Source: Reticulitermes lucifugus (lineage: Eukaryota > Arthropoda > Insecta > Blattodea > Rhinotermitidae). Taken from it: a DNA stretch of 64,000 nucleotides. Position 1 is the stretch's first letter. Each line of letters opens with the position of its first letter. The notes under the pieces are model-generated. The model was given only the letters and a program-made list of their open reading frames with translations, was not told the DNA's origin and did no database searches. Of this stretch, positions 36,740-48,984 are shown in pieces. The position numbers and the translations under genes are program-made. The stretch spans positions 49,709 through 113,708 of the forward strand of contig JAKCWW010000142.1 in NCBI GenBank assembly GCA_026260175.1. The letters are read 5' to 3'.

Positions 36740-37970
36740 GACTGAGCGAAAACACCACTCTGTCAGTCAAGATAGTAGATAATAGAGCAGAAATAAAAAC
36801 TGGAAAACTACCGAGCTGGAATTTACGCGGTTAGCGCCACTCTTATTGGAGGATTATTTCGAATTACCGCGCTATAGTGTACGCTTAAGTCTGTTCTGAT
36901 AGTGACCGAAACTGCCTTGAATTATGTTATTTCTAATGCTTCGTAGGTATAGACTTTGTAACGAAGTCCAAAGAGAGCAGAAACTCCCAATGACATGTGC
37001 GCGCATCTACATAAAATCATAAAATTTTCCAATGACCTCTTGTCTAATATGTTTCGAGAAAGATGAACGCATCTTGGATTAAATAAATGGCTGTCTGAAA
37101 AGGGACTTGACAAAAGACAATAATGCAAAACATTAAATAAGGGACTAGATGGCACGGACTGCTACTAACAGCCGACAGTTATAGACTGGTTCGTGTAATT
37201 CAGACTCCTGACGTCTTGGTCACAGCAAAAGGTCGTTGGACCATATTGTCAGCGAGTTGAATTCCGTTCACATCGTCGTTATTTACATCCTTGCGATTAT
37301 AATTCTCATCTACGATATGGCGTACTCAACGACCCCCCTCCGTGATCTTTTGCAATCAAGTTAGACCTTATGCCATAAGCCCATGCTTTTCTCATCTTCA
37401 GAACGTTAGGCTATATACCTGGCGACGTTCAATGTCCTACACTGAATCGCTGCACGTTACCAGAATCCAGAATCCAGCCTTATCTACAGACTCTTCACGG
37501 TCGTCGCCTGAAGTAAAGAACACTGCTGACGATTCAATTCAGAACTTGAGTTTTGCAAGAAAGGCACGCTTTGAACACCGTGTAAGGAACAGGAACTGAT
37601 ATTCGTAAAGCGGGGCAAATCCGAAATCCAACTTGACATCTTAAGCCGCAACGTGTAATGTCACACTCCCTCGTCACTCTTCATTTTTAAATTTTTCGAT
37701 GTATAAACATGCACGGATATAAAATAGTCTTTGTATTTAATTTTGCAGACTTTCTTGGTAATAATGTGCAATAAAAATAGCAAGGACAGTACAAATCTTA
37801 AGTTTTCAAAACATGCGGTGATGAACCTTCGGGTTCCATAAAATGCGGGAAAATTCTTGACCAACTGAAGAACTCTTTGCTTCTCAAGAAGGACTCTGCT
37901 CCGTGGGGTTAGCTAATGTTTAAGACATTACCACTTGTTACCTCACCGAATTCCTCACCTACAGCGATTC
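36740..37970. other. No gene seen
   Basis: Short ORFs only; nothing recognised. Confidence 0.4.
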
Positions 37971-37974
37971 ACAT

Positions 37975-38210
37975 AGCAAGCTGGCTCAAGTGGTAATGAT
38001 TCAGACTTTAATGCTGCAAATGCCGGATTCGAATCTTCGCCGGAACTCCGATTACTCTGCTTGAGATCTCTCTACTTGCCGTCGGTCCCATCAAGCAAAT
38101 ACCGGTATAGTGCTTCTAATTGGGCCGTGACCCATTACCTTCCACAAACTTCCGAGTTCAGTATTTCACTCGCGATATTCTCATTCGACGCTACATAAAC
38201 TCAGACACGG
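37975..38210 (+). repeat. SINE-like element, second family, plus orientation
   Basis: GCTGGCTCAAGTGGTAATGA (box A-like), then GCCGGATTCGAATCTTCGCC (box B GATTCGAATC), then a body with GTCGGTCCCATCAAGC. Confidence 0.55.
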
Positions 38211-38341
38211 ACAGCATTAAAAGATAAATCGGAAATAAATAAATAATACAGCGAGTCACCATTTCAAACTCAAAAACACAGCGTGTGTTCTATGTTGTTT
38301 TCGTTATACAAGTAAGTATCTCAATACAATAAGATTCTCAT

Positions 38342-38742
38342 CTGTGGCCTGTCTGGCTGTACCATATTTTTACACAATAACTCATAAGCGGCACGATTTT
38401 CGGAAAACAAAAAGGTATTGAACATAAAATGTGTGTTTTGATTTTTCTACAACCTTCGTCTGAAACATTTCTCATTCTAAGAAGAATTCAGCGAGATATC
38501 ATAAGTCTACATAGGTATTCATGTAAAGTATCCGTTATTCTTGTCAGATTTTAACAAAACTTGAATTTTCTCGACATTTTCGAAAAATCCTCAAATATCA
38601 AATTTCATGAAAAGCCGTTCAGTGGGAGCCGAATTGTTTGTTCCACGCGGACATACATACATACATACATACATACATACATACAGATACACATGACGAA
38701 GCTAATAGTCGCTTTTCGCAATTTTGCGAAGGCACCTAAAAT
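38342..38742 (-). repeat. Dispersed repeat with GTCC tract, copy 3
   Basis: Its reverse complement begins TAGGTGCCTTCGCAAAATTG and follows copies 1 and 2, but where they have GTCC repeats this copy has a GTAT (ATAC) run (38651-38684). The microsatellite seems to have changed unit within the family. Confidence 0.7.
38651..38684. repeat. (ACAT)n microsatellite inside dispersed repeat
   Basis: About eight tetranucleotide units, at the position of the GTCC tract in the other copies. Confidence 0.9.
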
Positions 38743-38744
38743 GG

Positions 38745-41410
38745 ATACTTCTCAGGATATCATAGGACCTAAAGAGTGCGATCCTCCGACGTCCTACAAT
38801 TTGGTGGGAGGGGGGACCGTGAATATATATATCGATACAAACTGATATAAACATTCAGACGAAATTCCTTGACATCCGGTCAATTTCTTTTTAAAAAAAT
38901 GTATTGTGGGAAGCGGGCAGGGTAAACAAAACACGGTAATGACGCACGGACCTGGCTCTACCAAATACGGAAAGAAGACCAAACGTTTAGTGAAAGTTTA
39001 AAAATGGAGAATATATGAAGCTACAAGCAATGTTGTGAGACGGGAGAACTGTTAGCCCCTGACGTGGGAGATGTACTGCAACACATAACTGAAGTCCGCG
39101 TCTCTCAGGCTCTGAGCCTGTAGGCCTATCTGTGGAAAGAGAGCGAGAGATGTCAGGAAGCAGCTAATTTACTGGCTGGACTTTTTAACGAATCATCACT
39201 GGGAAGGACAAAAAGTAGCATATTCCTCTTCCTGCAGTCAATCCGAACATCTAACCCGCGCGGTGCGTTTCTGCCTCTCTATTCCCGAGATCGTGGGCCA
39301 ATCCAAAATCCAAAGTGTAGGTGATTTAATGAATATTACATTCTTATAGAATATGACACCGTGTTTACTGCTAATCTGTTAGCGACTTTCGGTCCGCAAA
39401 CTAAAACTAGGCCCTACCTCAAAAATACGAAGCAACGAGATGCCCATTTTAAATGGCGCTGGTCTATATAAACGGCAAAGTCCAATTTAGAAATATTTCA
39501 TATAAGGTAAAATATAAATGGGGGCATCAGACTAGAAAAATCTGGGTATTGAAAGAGTAAGTAGGATTATTGTACGTAATAATAAAAGTGACTACAACGA
39601 GCTCAAAATGCGCATTGCACAAACTTGATGTTTTGTACCTCATACTTTGTTACGACCTACTGTTGATTCGTGTTATAAATATTCGTGTTCAAATGGCAAG
39701 GCTGTTCCATATTTGGATAATACCATATGTGGATCGAAGGATAAGAAGTTAACTTCTTGAACTCACTTTTAGACGTTCGAAGGAAGTAAACAAGAAATCC
39801 TTACGTGGATACCAACCGTTCGTCTGTTCTGTTTGTGACCTTGTATCAGAGACTAAACCGTTAATCGGATTGTCATGAAATTCGGCATAGGAGGTCTTTA
39901 CAATAAGCTGCCAAATAAGCGTGAGTTTCGTGAAATTCGGTTAAGTGACAGTGATACTCTTATATACGGGCGTAAATAAATTTCTACGCATACTTTCCGT
40001 ACATCCTGTCCGGTATGGGTGAAATTTGGTGCATGTGATCTCCACGCAATGTCGTTGCGCAAATGTCTCGTGTAAACCGGGCAGTGAAAAACACTTCACT
40101 TAAGGATGTAAATAAATCTCTATCCGTATATGCCACATTTATAGTATCCAGTACACTATATCTTTACAAGATGTTAAGCACCTGTGAATTTCGTGAAAAT
40201 ATGCGCGGGGAAGGCCCTACTTTTCTTATGGGCCTAAATGAAATTACATTTAGGCTTGTACCGTAGAAACGTACAATTACAAAGTAAAGAACGTGTTGGT
40301 AAAGTTTGTTTACTGCGTCACGGACTACACTGTTGTCATTCTTCTTGTACAATACGAACACAAAAGATGCAGTTTTTAAAAATTATTGAAACTTAAAAAA
40401 TTTTGGGAAGGTAACAGTCCTGGGGCATTTGCTCTGTAACTACTAAAAATAGAATTTCATTTTAAATTACTGCACATATTTTGCACACTAGCACATAAAT
40501 TCATTCAATTCTGCAGCTTCATTATGAAACATTACAAGACCTTGAACGTGTGAGCTACTGATACTGACTGAGGAGTTTGCAGTTGACCTTGGCAGTCGTT
40601 TGCGCTGGGACAAGCCGACCGCCCCTTGTTTGTGACCCGTAACAGATGTGTTCCTGTTAAAAATTAATTGGGCTGAAGTACTGTCGTGTTTTATGCGTGC
40701 GAGATAATACATTTTTTCCTGTAGTGTTCTGTGTGGTTAGAGCTTGGCATAAATTTGGCTTTAGGGTTGTTACAAAGGAAACACCTAACAAATGGCGACC
40801 ATTATTTGTTAAAAAGCCACGTCATGCAACAACAGAGACTCGAGTTTTTGACAGTATATCTATATGTTTTCTCCCAACCGTCATCACAAGTCTTAAGGGA
40901 CTCTACCCATGCTGTGCAGGTCAACTGCATTGTCTTGAGTAACGGACAGTACGTGCAAACAGAGGTTGTTGAGTAAAACAGAAAATCTTCCATGATGCAA
41001 ATTCATCAAGAGTTTATAGATTAACAATTATCTGTGTAATAATTCATGCTTAAATCACATGCCACAGACGACATAATAACTTATGCATGTATAATCAAGA
41101 TGAACCATCTGTAAACACGTCACAGTATGTCCATGTTTGGGAAACTGGAACACACAAGATCAGTGGATATTTCCTGTACAGTTAGTGGTGTCTGAATATT
41201 TTCTAACCAGACTAAGTATGCTGCAATAGATTAAGCAAATTACATTATTATGGGAACACATCCATTGAGAAGGTACGGGATGAACAATTGCTACCCACCT
41301 ACAGGACTTACAGATTGAATGTTAAAAAAAAAACATTATGTGAAGCTTCTATGCAGTAACAGTCATGTAAGAATTATCAGGTTTTCACAGGGGCATAATT
41401 AAGGATTCCG
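38745..41410. other. No gene recognised; possible unclassified repeat 39800-40270
   Basis: GTCATGAAATTCGGCATAGG (about 39872) and GGTGAAATTTGGTGCATGTG (about 40020) look like successive variants of one module (GAAATTYGGNATR...). So does GTGAATTTCGTGAAAATATG (about 40180). A plus-strand ORF pair at 40697-40976 has no family I can name. Confidence 0.35.
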
Positions 41411-41414
41411 GTCA

Positions 41415-41515
41415 AGCCTTGAAGATAAAAGCAACCTGTTCTTTGAACGCATCAGGAACCACTTACCCAGTGATACAGCACCACATCCCAGAAGACCAAA
41501 ATCCCAGTAACAGTC
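41415..41515. repeat. Foldback family, right-arm remnant
   Basis: CCTTGAAGATAAAAGC (spacer), then CATCAGGAACCACTTACCCA and CACCACATCCCAGAAGACC (right arm as at 4806-4876). The left arm is not found. Confidence 0.6.
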
Positions 41516-41744
41516 CTATTTAAGGTACAACACAAATCACAAACTACAATACGCCTGGCTGTTTCCTTTTCAGATATTAAGAATGCTTCACCAATATAAA
41601 CTACCACTCTTGTATAAAATACAAATACTGATACAGTGTCCTGTTTGTTCACCACAATTTGTGGTGGTATATTGAGGGTGGTAGTAATTCAAAATACTCT
41701 ATAATAGGGAATTTCAATTCACAGACTTTTATGGGTGCTCAGTG

Positions 41745-41790
41745 AGGGTGGCACTATATGGGAGGTTCTATATCGGAGTTTGACTGTATA
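41745..41790. mobile_element. Pogo-like MITE end fragment
   Basis: CTATATCGGAGTTTGACTGTATA ends like the right terminus of the MITE at 13964-14148 (TTTGACTG then TA). The rest does not match. Confidence 0.3.
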
Positions 41791-41794
41791 TTTT

Positions 41795-44205
41795 TGTATG
41801 ATGCTAAAACATTTGGACACTGTGACAATACAAAGTTCTGAAGTTATGTTTACAAAGAAACAAGAACCAACCTTTTTTTCTATCAGGTCTAACAACATTT
41901 GTTTTTAAGGTTAGCAATACCAGGCTGTGCTGGCTGTCATCTGCATCATCCCAACTGTATCACCAGCAGTAGCACGGGGAATCGCGCAAGTGCCTTCAGA
42001 TCGGAAACAAAGCCCATCCCTTCAACACTGTAAAGCAGACACAATTCATGCAGATCAAACAAACATAAGGGTGGAATTTTGCAGAACTGATAGGATTATG
42101 CCAATGATGGTGAAACTGGAATAATGGACACACATTAAGTACTTCAGGCTAGTCTGAATCCACTTCATATACTTAACCACAAGTGTGGCTCAGAACACTG
42201 AACTGTAACAAGGAAGATAAAAATGGAGGAGAAAATTATGATGAAAGAGGAGACACAAGAGGGTGGAAAAAGAGGTGAACAGGAAGCTGTAAAAAAGGAA
42301 GAAGGAAATGAGAAACAAAATTACTGCTGTAATCTGCAATATACCATGGTGTACTGCAGATTACAGTCATGCAGTTACTGCAGTCTAAACTTCATAATTT
42401 AAAAGTTACTGCTCTATTACTTGTATGGTATTTCCATACTTGAATTGTTCAGAAAGCCATCATCACATAAAACTGACCCTGTTGTATAACTTGGACCTTA
42501 AGGAGAAACCCTTGCAAACTCTCAGTGCACTTCTTGCAATTGCCATGATATTAATTTCAAATCACATCACAACACCCAGATATTTGAATCCAAAAGAATG
42601 TGCCAGTTTTTCAGTATGACAGCAACTTTTCCATATTTGTCACAAATCTGCACCACAATGTGCTGGAGGAAGAGGTGAGAGTGAAGAGGAGGAAAAACCA
42701 AACTACTGTAAAGTACATAAAATTCCCCTTCCCCTCATTTTTCTTTCAGTCATTGTCATGTCTTACAACCAAAGAGGGGGATAACATAACACAAAACAAT
42801 AAAAACATGGCTGAAAGGTTAGAAGAACCTATCTGTGCGGTACACAACTTCAGCTTATTTTTCCTTTACAGTCTGATTAGTGTTCCTCTGGGCAACTGAA
42901 TCTTGCCCTGTGAGCTGTACAAGTAAACTGGTGCTTATCTGTATAAAACATTGTGTACAGTTCTCTCGTTCCCGTAAGTCAAAAGTATAGGTTGAGGTCA
43001 TCTCGTCTGTTTGCAGTGTAGACCACTTGACAGTACAGATAACTGGCACCATTTATTTGTCCAGCAAAACAGCCAACCTGGGGATCTTAACTACACTATG
43101 TATGATAATTGCTATTCACCAGATTAAAAACTGCAATAAATATAATTGTCTAAGTCTCATGTCCATTTGTCTTCAGGGAAAATGATGAACACAGACGTAA
43201 CATGACAGTAACTGTTAACCATATTTCACATATGAAACAAATAAAGACCCAACTTTCTGGGCACAGACAGATTTATCTGAGGTGTAATAATATCCTGATG
43301 AATTAGTCTGGATAGTCAGATTTAATAAATTTAAAATTTAGTTAAATGTTAAAAGAAAACACTCTTCAATTTTAACACCTTTCAAACTTAATTCCCCTTC
43401 TTTACCCACCATTCTTTTACCTTTTCATTGTACTATTAATTTCTAATATTACTGAGAATTCCAAAATAATATTAATTGACAAACACCAATAAGAAGCAAG
43501 TTCTCACCTCCTGATTGCAAACACTTAACATCGATGTCTCCTATGCAGACATAAAGCTTGGTGCCATGGTGGGACAAATACTTAAATTTCACTGGTGACT
43601 ATGCAGAGGGCTTATGTGTACCATCTGCACTCATATGTCATGTGTACATCAGAAGTTCTCAGCATCAGAATGCCCCTACGTTATTTTCTGAAACTCCTAT
43701 GTACGTTTAATTTTATTTCCTTAGCCAGTATGAGAATTGTTGTTGTATGTGAAGGCTGTGTAACTCAGCTGTCTGTACAATACTTCAGAAAGAAAGTAAC
43801 AAACCAGGCCCATGATTTGCACAAATTGGCAATGAAAGAGCTGGTAACCAAGCAAAAATTAAAATTAGGTACCTCCTCAAAATAAATCTCAGCATTGCCA
43901 TTACACTAACCTTGGTACTTAATTCCAGTCCAGGCATTCAAACAAAAGTTTATTTGGTCATAGTTCAGCTGCTTCTGTTTATATTACAAGATTACAAGTG
44001 TTCCTTCTTCTACTGACCTTTGAATCAATACCTTTAGTATTATCAAAATGCAGTTGTTCACAAAAGTAACAGAGTTCAATGTACATGTACATGCATAAAC
44101 AGCAGAAATGAATCAGCGTAAATAGCGCTGGGAACATTCCTTGTTTGTTCTTTAACATCACACTTCCATCTCATGAAACTGATAATAAGGAATTACACTA
44201 GGCGA
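41795..44205. other. No gene seen
   Basis: Short ORFs on both strands (longest 99 codons); no family recognised. A purine-rich stretch at 42200-42320 is of low complexity. Confidence 0.4.
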
Positions 44206-44210
44206 TGAAT

Positions 44211-44441
44211 GTAAAGGTGTCCCTGTGCATGGTGTGATGGCAGTGAGTAGTTAGCTTCCCAACTAGCTGCTTTACCCCTGGGGAAAGAGCTACTGGTACC
44301 TGATGAATAGGAGGATGGGCTGGCCCCAGAGTTGGCCTCAACATTTTGGTGAAAAGATAAAACCTCTGGCCCCTGCCAGGAATTAAACCATGACTCCTCA
44401 AATGTTCAGCCCATAGCCTAGTCACTATACTGATTACAGTA
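44211..44441 (-). repeat. SINE, minus orientation
   Basis: In reverse: head GTATAGTGACTAGGCTATGG, decayed box B (GGTTTAATTCC), body CCAGAGGTTTTATCTTTTC, CTCCTATTCATCAGGTACC, then CACACCATGCACAGGGACAC. Same family as 27689. Confidence 0.65.
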
Positions 44442-44444
44442 TCT

Positions 44445-45830
44445 CATGATGCAAATTAGTCACTATTTAGAAGCACTAAAGAAAGAGCACCCTCCACAAA
44501 AAAAAAAATCAGAATCCAGTACATGAAATATGATTCCAAGTATAAATTTCTTCACACATTTAAGTGTGACCGCAATTTAAATAATGACATAGTAGTTCTC
44601 CTGTAGAGTATCCCAGTTAAAATTACAAATTAATTACTTGAAATACTTAAAATAAATCCAGTTTTAAATAGAACGATATACATTCCAAAATTAGGAACTA
44701 CTTGCTTGAAACTGAGAAACTATAGGTGTATATATAAAGTTTTCCAATACAGTATTTGACATTGGAAAGCAGAAAATAACTACGAATGTACATAGGAAGA
44801 TAAAAAATAAAAATCACAGGTTAATTCAGAAAGAACTAACTCATTATACAATATCACAGTTACTATTTTATTCTACAAAAAGTACTTAAAAAGATGACAA
44901 TCAGTTGTCTATACCATTAACACTAATGGCGAGATAACATATATCCTTGATACTGATTTTTTATCAAATTCACTGAATCATTATTATGTCGCAATGTGAC
45001 AAGTGTCCATTAGCTGCCACTTATATTCATTTTGAAACAACTTCATTAAACACAACAGAACTTTTGAGATATTCTGCAAAAGGAAAGGAGACAATATAAT
45101 GATAACATCACATATTCAACATTCCTACAAAATAAAAAGTTAATTTAATATTCATAAATTAAGTAATCCTCTTCACAATATATTTGTGACAGTTATTAAT
45201 GATGACATGACATGTGTTATATTCAGATAAACATGTTCTACATTTGGCCATGAGTGTCGATCATTTTTCTTCTTCATAAAACAGAATGCACTGAAGCAAC
45301 AATATTGGCAAAATTATATCACATTATATGTATATTTACAAATTAATTTAACCTATTAGAAAATAGTGCTGTTTGCAAGGTATTTTAAAGGGAAGGAAGG
45401 GTAATGAACTGGGGTACTAAGCAAATGGTCTTCCTTGTTGAACTGGACTGAGACCATGATGAATCTGCTTCATGCTGCAGCTGTTCTCATGGAACACTGG
45501 ATTTACCCCAGATAACATTACCCAGGTCAAGAAATCTTGATGCTGGGACTGGATCATAAAAATGTGAGAGATAATGTTCCACGCACACAAAATGGATAAG
45601 GAGAGTTTCTCCCTGAGTAGATCCTGGAAGCCTCTCATTGATACCCTGAAGGAATGAAAGAAGATTTAACTGTCTCCTCCTCCTGATATGGAAAGGAAGT
45701 TTCTCACAATTCCAGGTCACTGGTCCTATTGTACAGGGCTCTATTTCTTCTCCCCCTTCTGTGCTTCTGAATGACCAAGTTCTGTGTCATGGTCCCTACA
45801 TAACCTGGTCACATCTTCATCTTACTCACT
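44445..45830. other. No gene recognised; minus-strand ORF block 45417-45720
   Basis: Two overlapping minus-strand frames (77 and 73 codons) at 45417-45720 include LNLLSFLQGINERLPGSTQG. I suspect a repeat but cannot name one. The rest is AT-rich. Confidence 0.3.
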
Positions 45831-45835
45831 TCAAC

Positions 45836-45920
45836 CTTGAACATAGAGGCAGCAGGTTCCTCCAAAACCTCTGTATTCATTAGCATGACTGCATGCTGTC
45901 ACAACCCAGAAGACAGCAAT
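45836..45920. repeat. Foldback family, right-arm remnant
   Basis: GGTTCCTCCAAAACCTCTG, then GCATGCTGTCACAACCCAGA and AGAC match the right-arm layout of the family (as at 57434-57500). Confidence 0.4.
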
Positions 45921-45924
45921 CTGA

Positions 45925-47000
45925 ACACTTAATACTGTGTTAAACAGTTAATATTATTGGCTGGTTACAAATAAACTTAATCATTGACATGTTCCTGCCT
46001 TTAATTTAGTAGTTGACTATTTTTAAACCATTATAGGGTCAGTGGAAAGGCTTGAAGAAAACATGAAATGTTGCTAACTTAAATGATATGGTCATTGGGA
46101 AGGGGTGAAAAGAACACTAAAAGTTTATAATTTAAATTCACAGGGCAGTGAATAATAATATTTCATCATGTATAACAATGTACTAAGGAAGCTGTTATTA
46201 GTCTTCTATCAAGACCGTAACTCAAAGTAATAAGAACAAATGTCAGTCTAAACTCAAATACTGAATTGGTTGGCCTTTTTAAAGCACAAACTTTTCAGAG
46301 CTCCATGATGTTGATTGTAAACTGAAATTTGTTACATTGTGGCAATTCTAGGTATTTACCAACTTCAATTTCAGTTTTGACAACATTAGAACTAGAGTGG
46401 AATTTAAAAACAACTGCTCTAGATCAGTGTTGCACAACCAGGAGCAAAGTGACATTGTTTTGTAATCACTATAAACATTGTGTCTTATGATTAGATGTAT
46501 CAGAAAGTAAATAACACAAGAGTTCAAACTTTTCCTCTATTGTCCCTAGCACATTTGGACAAATTGGTCTTGCATTCCTTTACATACAAGAGAAGTGTGC
46601 ATATCACTGTTCCAAACTGCACTGGGTAATATCAGTGGATATGTTACCACATCTGTGGCAATAAAAATGTATGCAAATTGAATCATAGGCTACATGTAAC
46701 CTACATTCTTGGAGCTTTTTCGGCCACTTCACCTTTACACCCAATCAAGAGCTGACATTCAAGGTACATATCTTGAAAGTTAATCTATTCTTTCTTTTTT
46801 CTGGAATATTAATTGATAATATTTGGGTTTCGCATGCGTGATCTTTGTGTGTTTATACACTGCAATATGGTCTGAATAGTTCAAAATATGAGATGGCAAC
46901 AGGACACAAAAATACAATATTCCAGAACATATGGCAAAAATTAATAAAACCATGCTGTAAGTACACAAATAAAATGGTTCTTTTGACTGAAAGAAACATA
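45925..47000. other. No gene seen
   Basis: AT-rich; no recognised ORF or repeat. Confidence 0.4.
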
Positions 47001-47006
47001 ACAGTA

Positions 47007-47488
47007 CAGCCATATCCCGCTTAACGTCAGCAATCCGTTCCTGAAAATCACATGTTCAGCACGAAAACATTAACCAGGAGCCTATTTCCCATTATTTTAA
47101 ATGGGAGAAATTATAATGCATTATGTCAACCCAAAACCCCCAACCGGTTTCCTAAAATGTAAATAAAACACAGTAAAACACCTATATACAAGTAATAAAC
47201 TATCATGCTAGGATTTAAAATGCTTAAAACATCGCTTCCTGATCACCAAACAATTAATATGGTTGTTAACAGTCACTTTGTATGCAGTAGCACGTACAGT
47301 TTGCATGCACATCGTTTTGTTAAAAATGTTGTATTGAGTTTTTGGAACATTAATATACATTTTTTTCCTGTATAAACATGGGCCAAAAATGCTGTATACG
47401 TATGTTCTATAAAGTGTGGATATTAAAAACCAAGAGGCAATCTACAGGGAAAACATTAACTGGGGAGACGTTCTGCGGGGTATGCCTG
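47007..47488. mobile_element. Pogo-like MITE, 482 bp, with TA target duplication
   Basis: The left end CAGCCATATCCCGCTTAACG and the right end (reverse complement CAGGCATACCCCGCAGAACG) match. TA flanks both sides (47005-47006, 47489-47490). Internal GAAAACATTAAC occurs near both ends. There is no ORF, so it is non-autonomous. The termini are of the pogo/Tigger kind (CAGGCATACC...). Confidence 0.72.
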
Positions 47489-47489
47489 T

Positions 47490-47960
47490 ATTAATGAGAG
47501 AACAGAACAGAACAAAATAACTGTCATTACTGTGAGAGACCACATAATCAAACTTGACACATCCAGCCCACAGATTACCTGTTAGAAAACACATGAATAA
47601 ACACAATCACAAGTTTTTAAATCATCAATTACAAACTATACAAAATACTGGCCACAAGATGTTTTAAACTTAAATGCATAACAGTCATTTATTAAAAAAG
47701 TGTGTATGTGTGTGTGTGTGTCTATATGTACATACATATTCCCCCCCTCCAAACATTAAATCTTTTTAGTTTAGTGTCACATGGACTATGGCAAGGAAAA
47801 CATGCTGCATGATATGAGCAGATCACAGCACTGTACCACTTTAAGTAATCAACAATTCAAAGCAACAAAAACCAGGGTGGCAGTGTGATACCATATGATC
47901 AGAAAACTGGCAGTTATATCTCTATGAATGTCCCAGGCTGAATACAATGTTTAAAGTTAT
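47490..47960. other. No gene; (TG)n at about 47701-47721
   Basis: Would be 3' UTR of the putative gene ending at 47962 if that gene is real. No clear minus-strand AATAAA could be singled out. Confidence 0.3.
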
Positions 47961-47961
47961 G

Positions 47962-48053
47962 TCAAATTGTCAGTCTCTCCTTATGCAGTATCAGTTTATC
48001 ATCTTCACCAATGGAACTATTACTTGTACTATGAATGTCGTGTTCGTCGCTTC
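47962..48053 (-). CDS. Putative terminal exon of an unidentified gene
   Basis: The minus strand shows a good acceptor (TTTTCATTACAG), then 30 residues GSDEHDIHSTSNSSIGEDDK LILHKERLTI and TGA. The acidic/Ser-rich tail looks like a protein C-terminus. It takes one base from the upstream exon, and the donor of the small exon at 48979-48947 supplies exactly one (G). I do not recognise the protein. The phase agreement and splice signals are the only evidence; there is no homology. Confidence 0.4.
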
Positions 48054-48946
48054 CTGTAATGAAAATTAAAAGCACATAAAATAGTTTATACTTCACTGTG
48101 GATTCATCATCAAGCACATAAAAACAAAGACACCAATGAAACAAAACTAAATACAAATGACTCATGAATTTATATGACTCCATAAGCATTTAAAAATTTA
48201 ATGAAAACTTTCCATGTGCAAAAAAATTACCATTATGATATCCTAGAACATAATATGAACCAAAGTCTAAGTTTCTATGTGATATGTGAACATATTTCAG
48301 TAGGAACTGCTAATGTATTCTAAAAAGTGATAACTTATTGAAGGGGTAATACTGTATGTGCACATCTATTTGCTATGAAACGTTATTCAGGTCTTTAAAT
48401 TTCAAAATAAAAATAATGCAATTTGTTGTTATATTCCAAATATTATTCAGATTATTTCATAAAACACTATGCAGATGGAATCTAGGTTTTACCAGGATGC
48501 TAAATCTGGCACTTGAAGTCACCTCCAGATCAAGCACATCTCTGAACTTAAATTACATTCCACCAGTCATCAATGTAGTGTATTACTCCTACAAGTTCAT
48601 GACATTCTTTAAGAGATTTTATGTCATCCTTCTAATAGTACACTACAACACACGCACATGCACACGTACACACACTCCAAATGTTGAATTTGTTGCAATA
48701 TATCTTACATGTGAGAGTAAACTACATAAATTGCAAAGTAACCAATGCACACACAGATTGTTGGTAAAGAGGAAAGACCTTCTGGAGCTATCAATTACAA
48801 GTCTGATGCAATCAGGGAATTCATAATAGAAAATAATTTATAATGTAAGGACAAACAAATTAACTCCAAGTGCAATGGCACTAAATTACACAGAAACAGA
48901 TAAATAAATGTACATGGAGAAACATCTACACTGCAGTATTACATAC

Positions 48947-48979
48947 CAACATTAATATCATATGCAAAAGGTATGTGAA
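48947..48979 (-). CDS. Putative 33-nt penultimate exon of the same gene
   Basis: The acceptor has a strong pyrimidine tract (CCTTCCCCCACC...CCTTAG) and the donor is gtatgt. The 33 bases read (n)TT then HIPFAYDINV and one leftover G, joining to GSDEHD in the next exon. It needs one base from an upstream exon. I found no earlier exon between here and 56 kb, so the gene could be large, its other exons could lie outside the window, or this could be a chance arrangement. Confidence 0.35.
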
Positions 48980-48984
48980 CTAAG

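Noticed and set aside
40697-40976. Paired plus-strand ORFs resembling transposase fragments
   Set aside because: The resemblance was too weak to name a family.
45417-45720. Overlapping minus-strand frames with LNLLSFLQGINERLPGSTQG
   Set aside because: Looks like a repeat-derived frame, but I could not name the element or find splice sites, so no gene is called.
48356-48826. 156-codon plus-strand ORF
   Set aside because: AT-rich with a hydrophobic/basic mix, contains a CA-rich run, and matches nothing known; likely chance.
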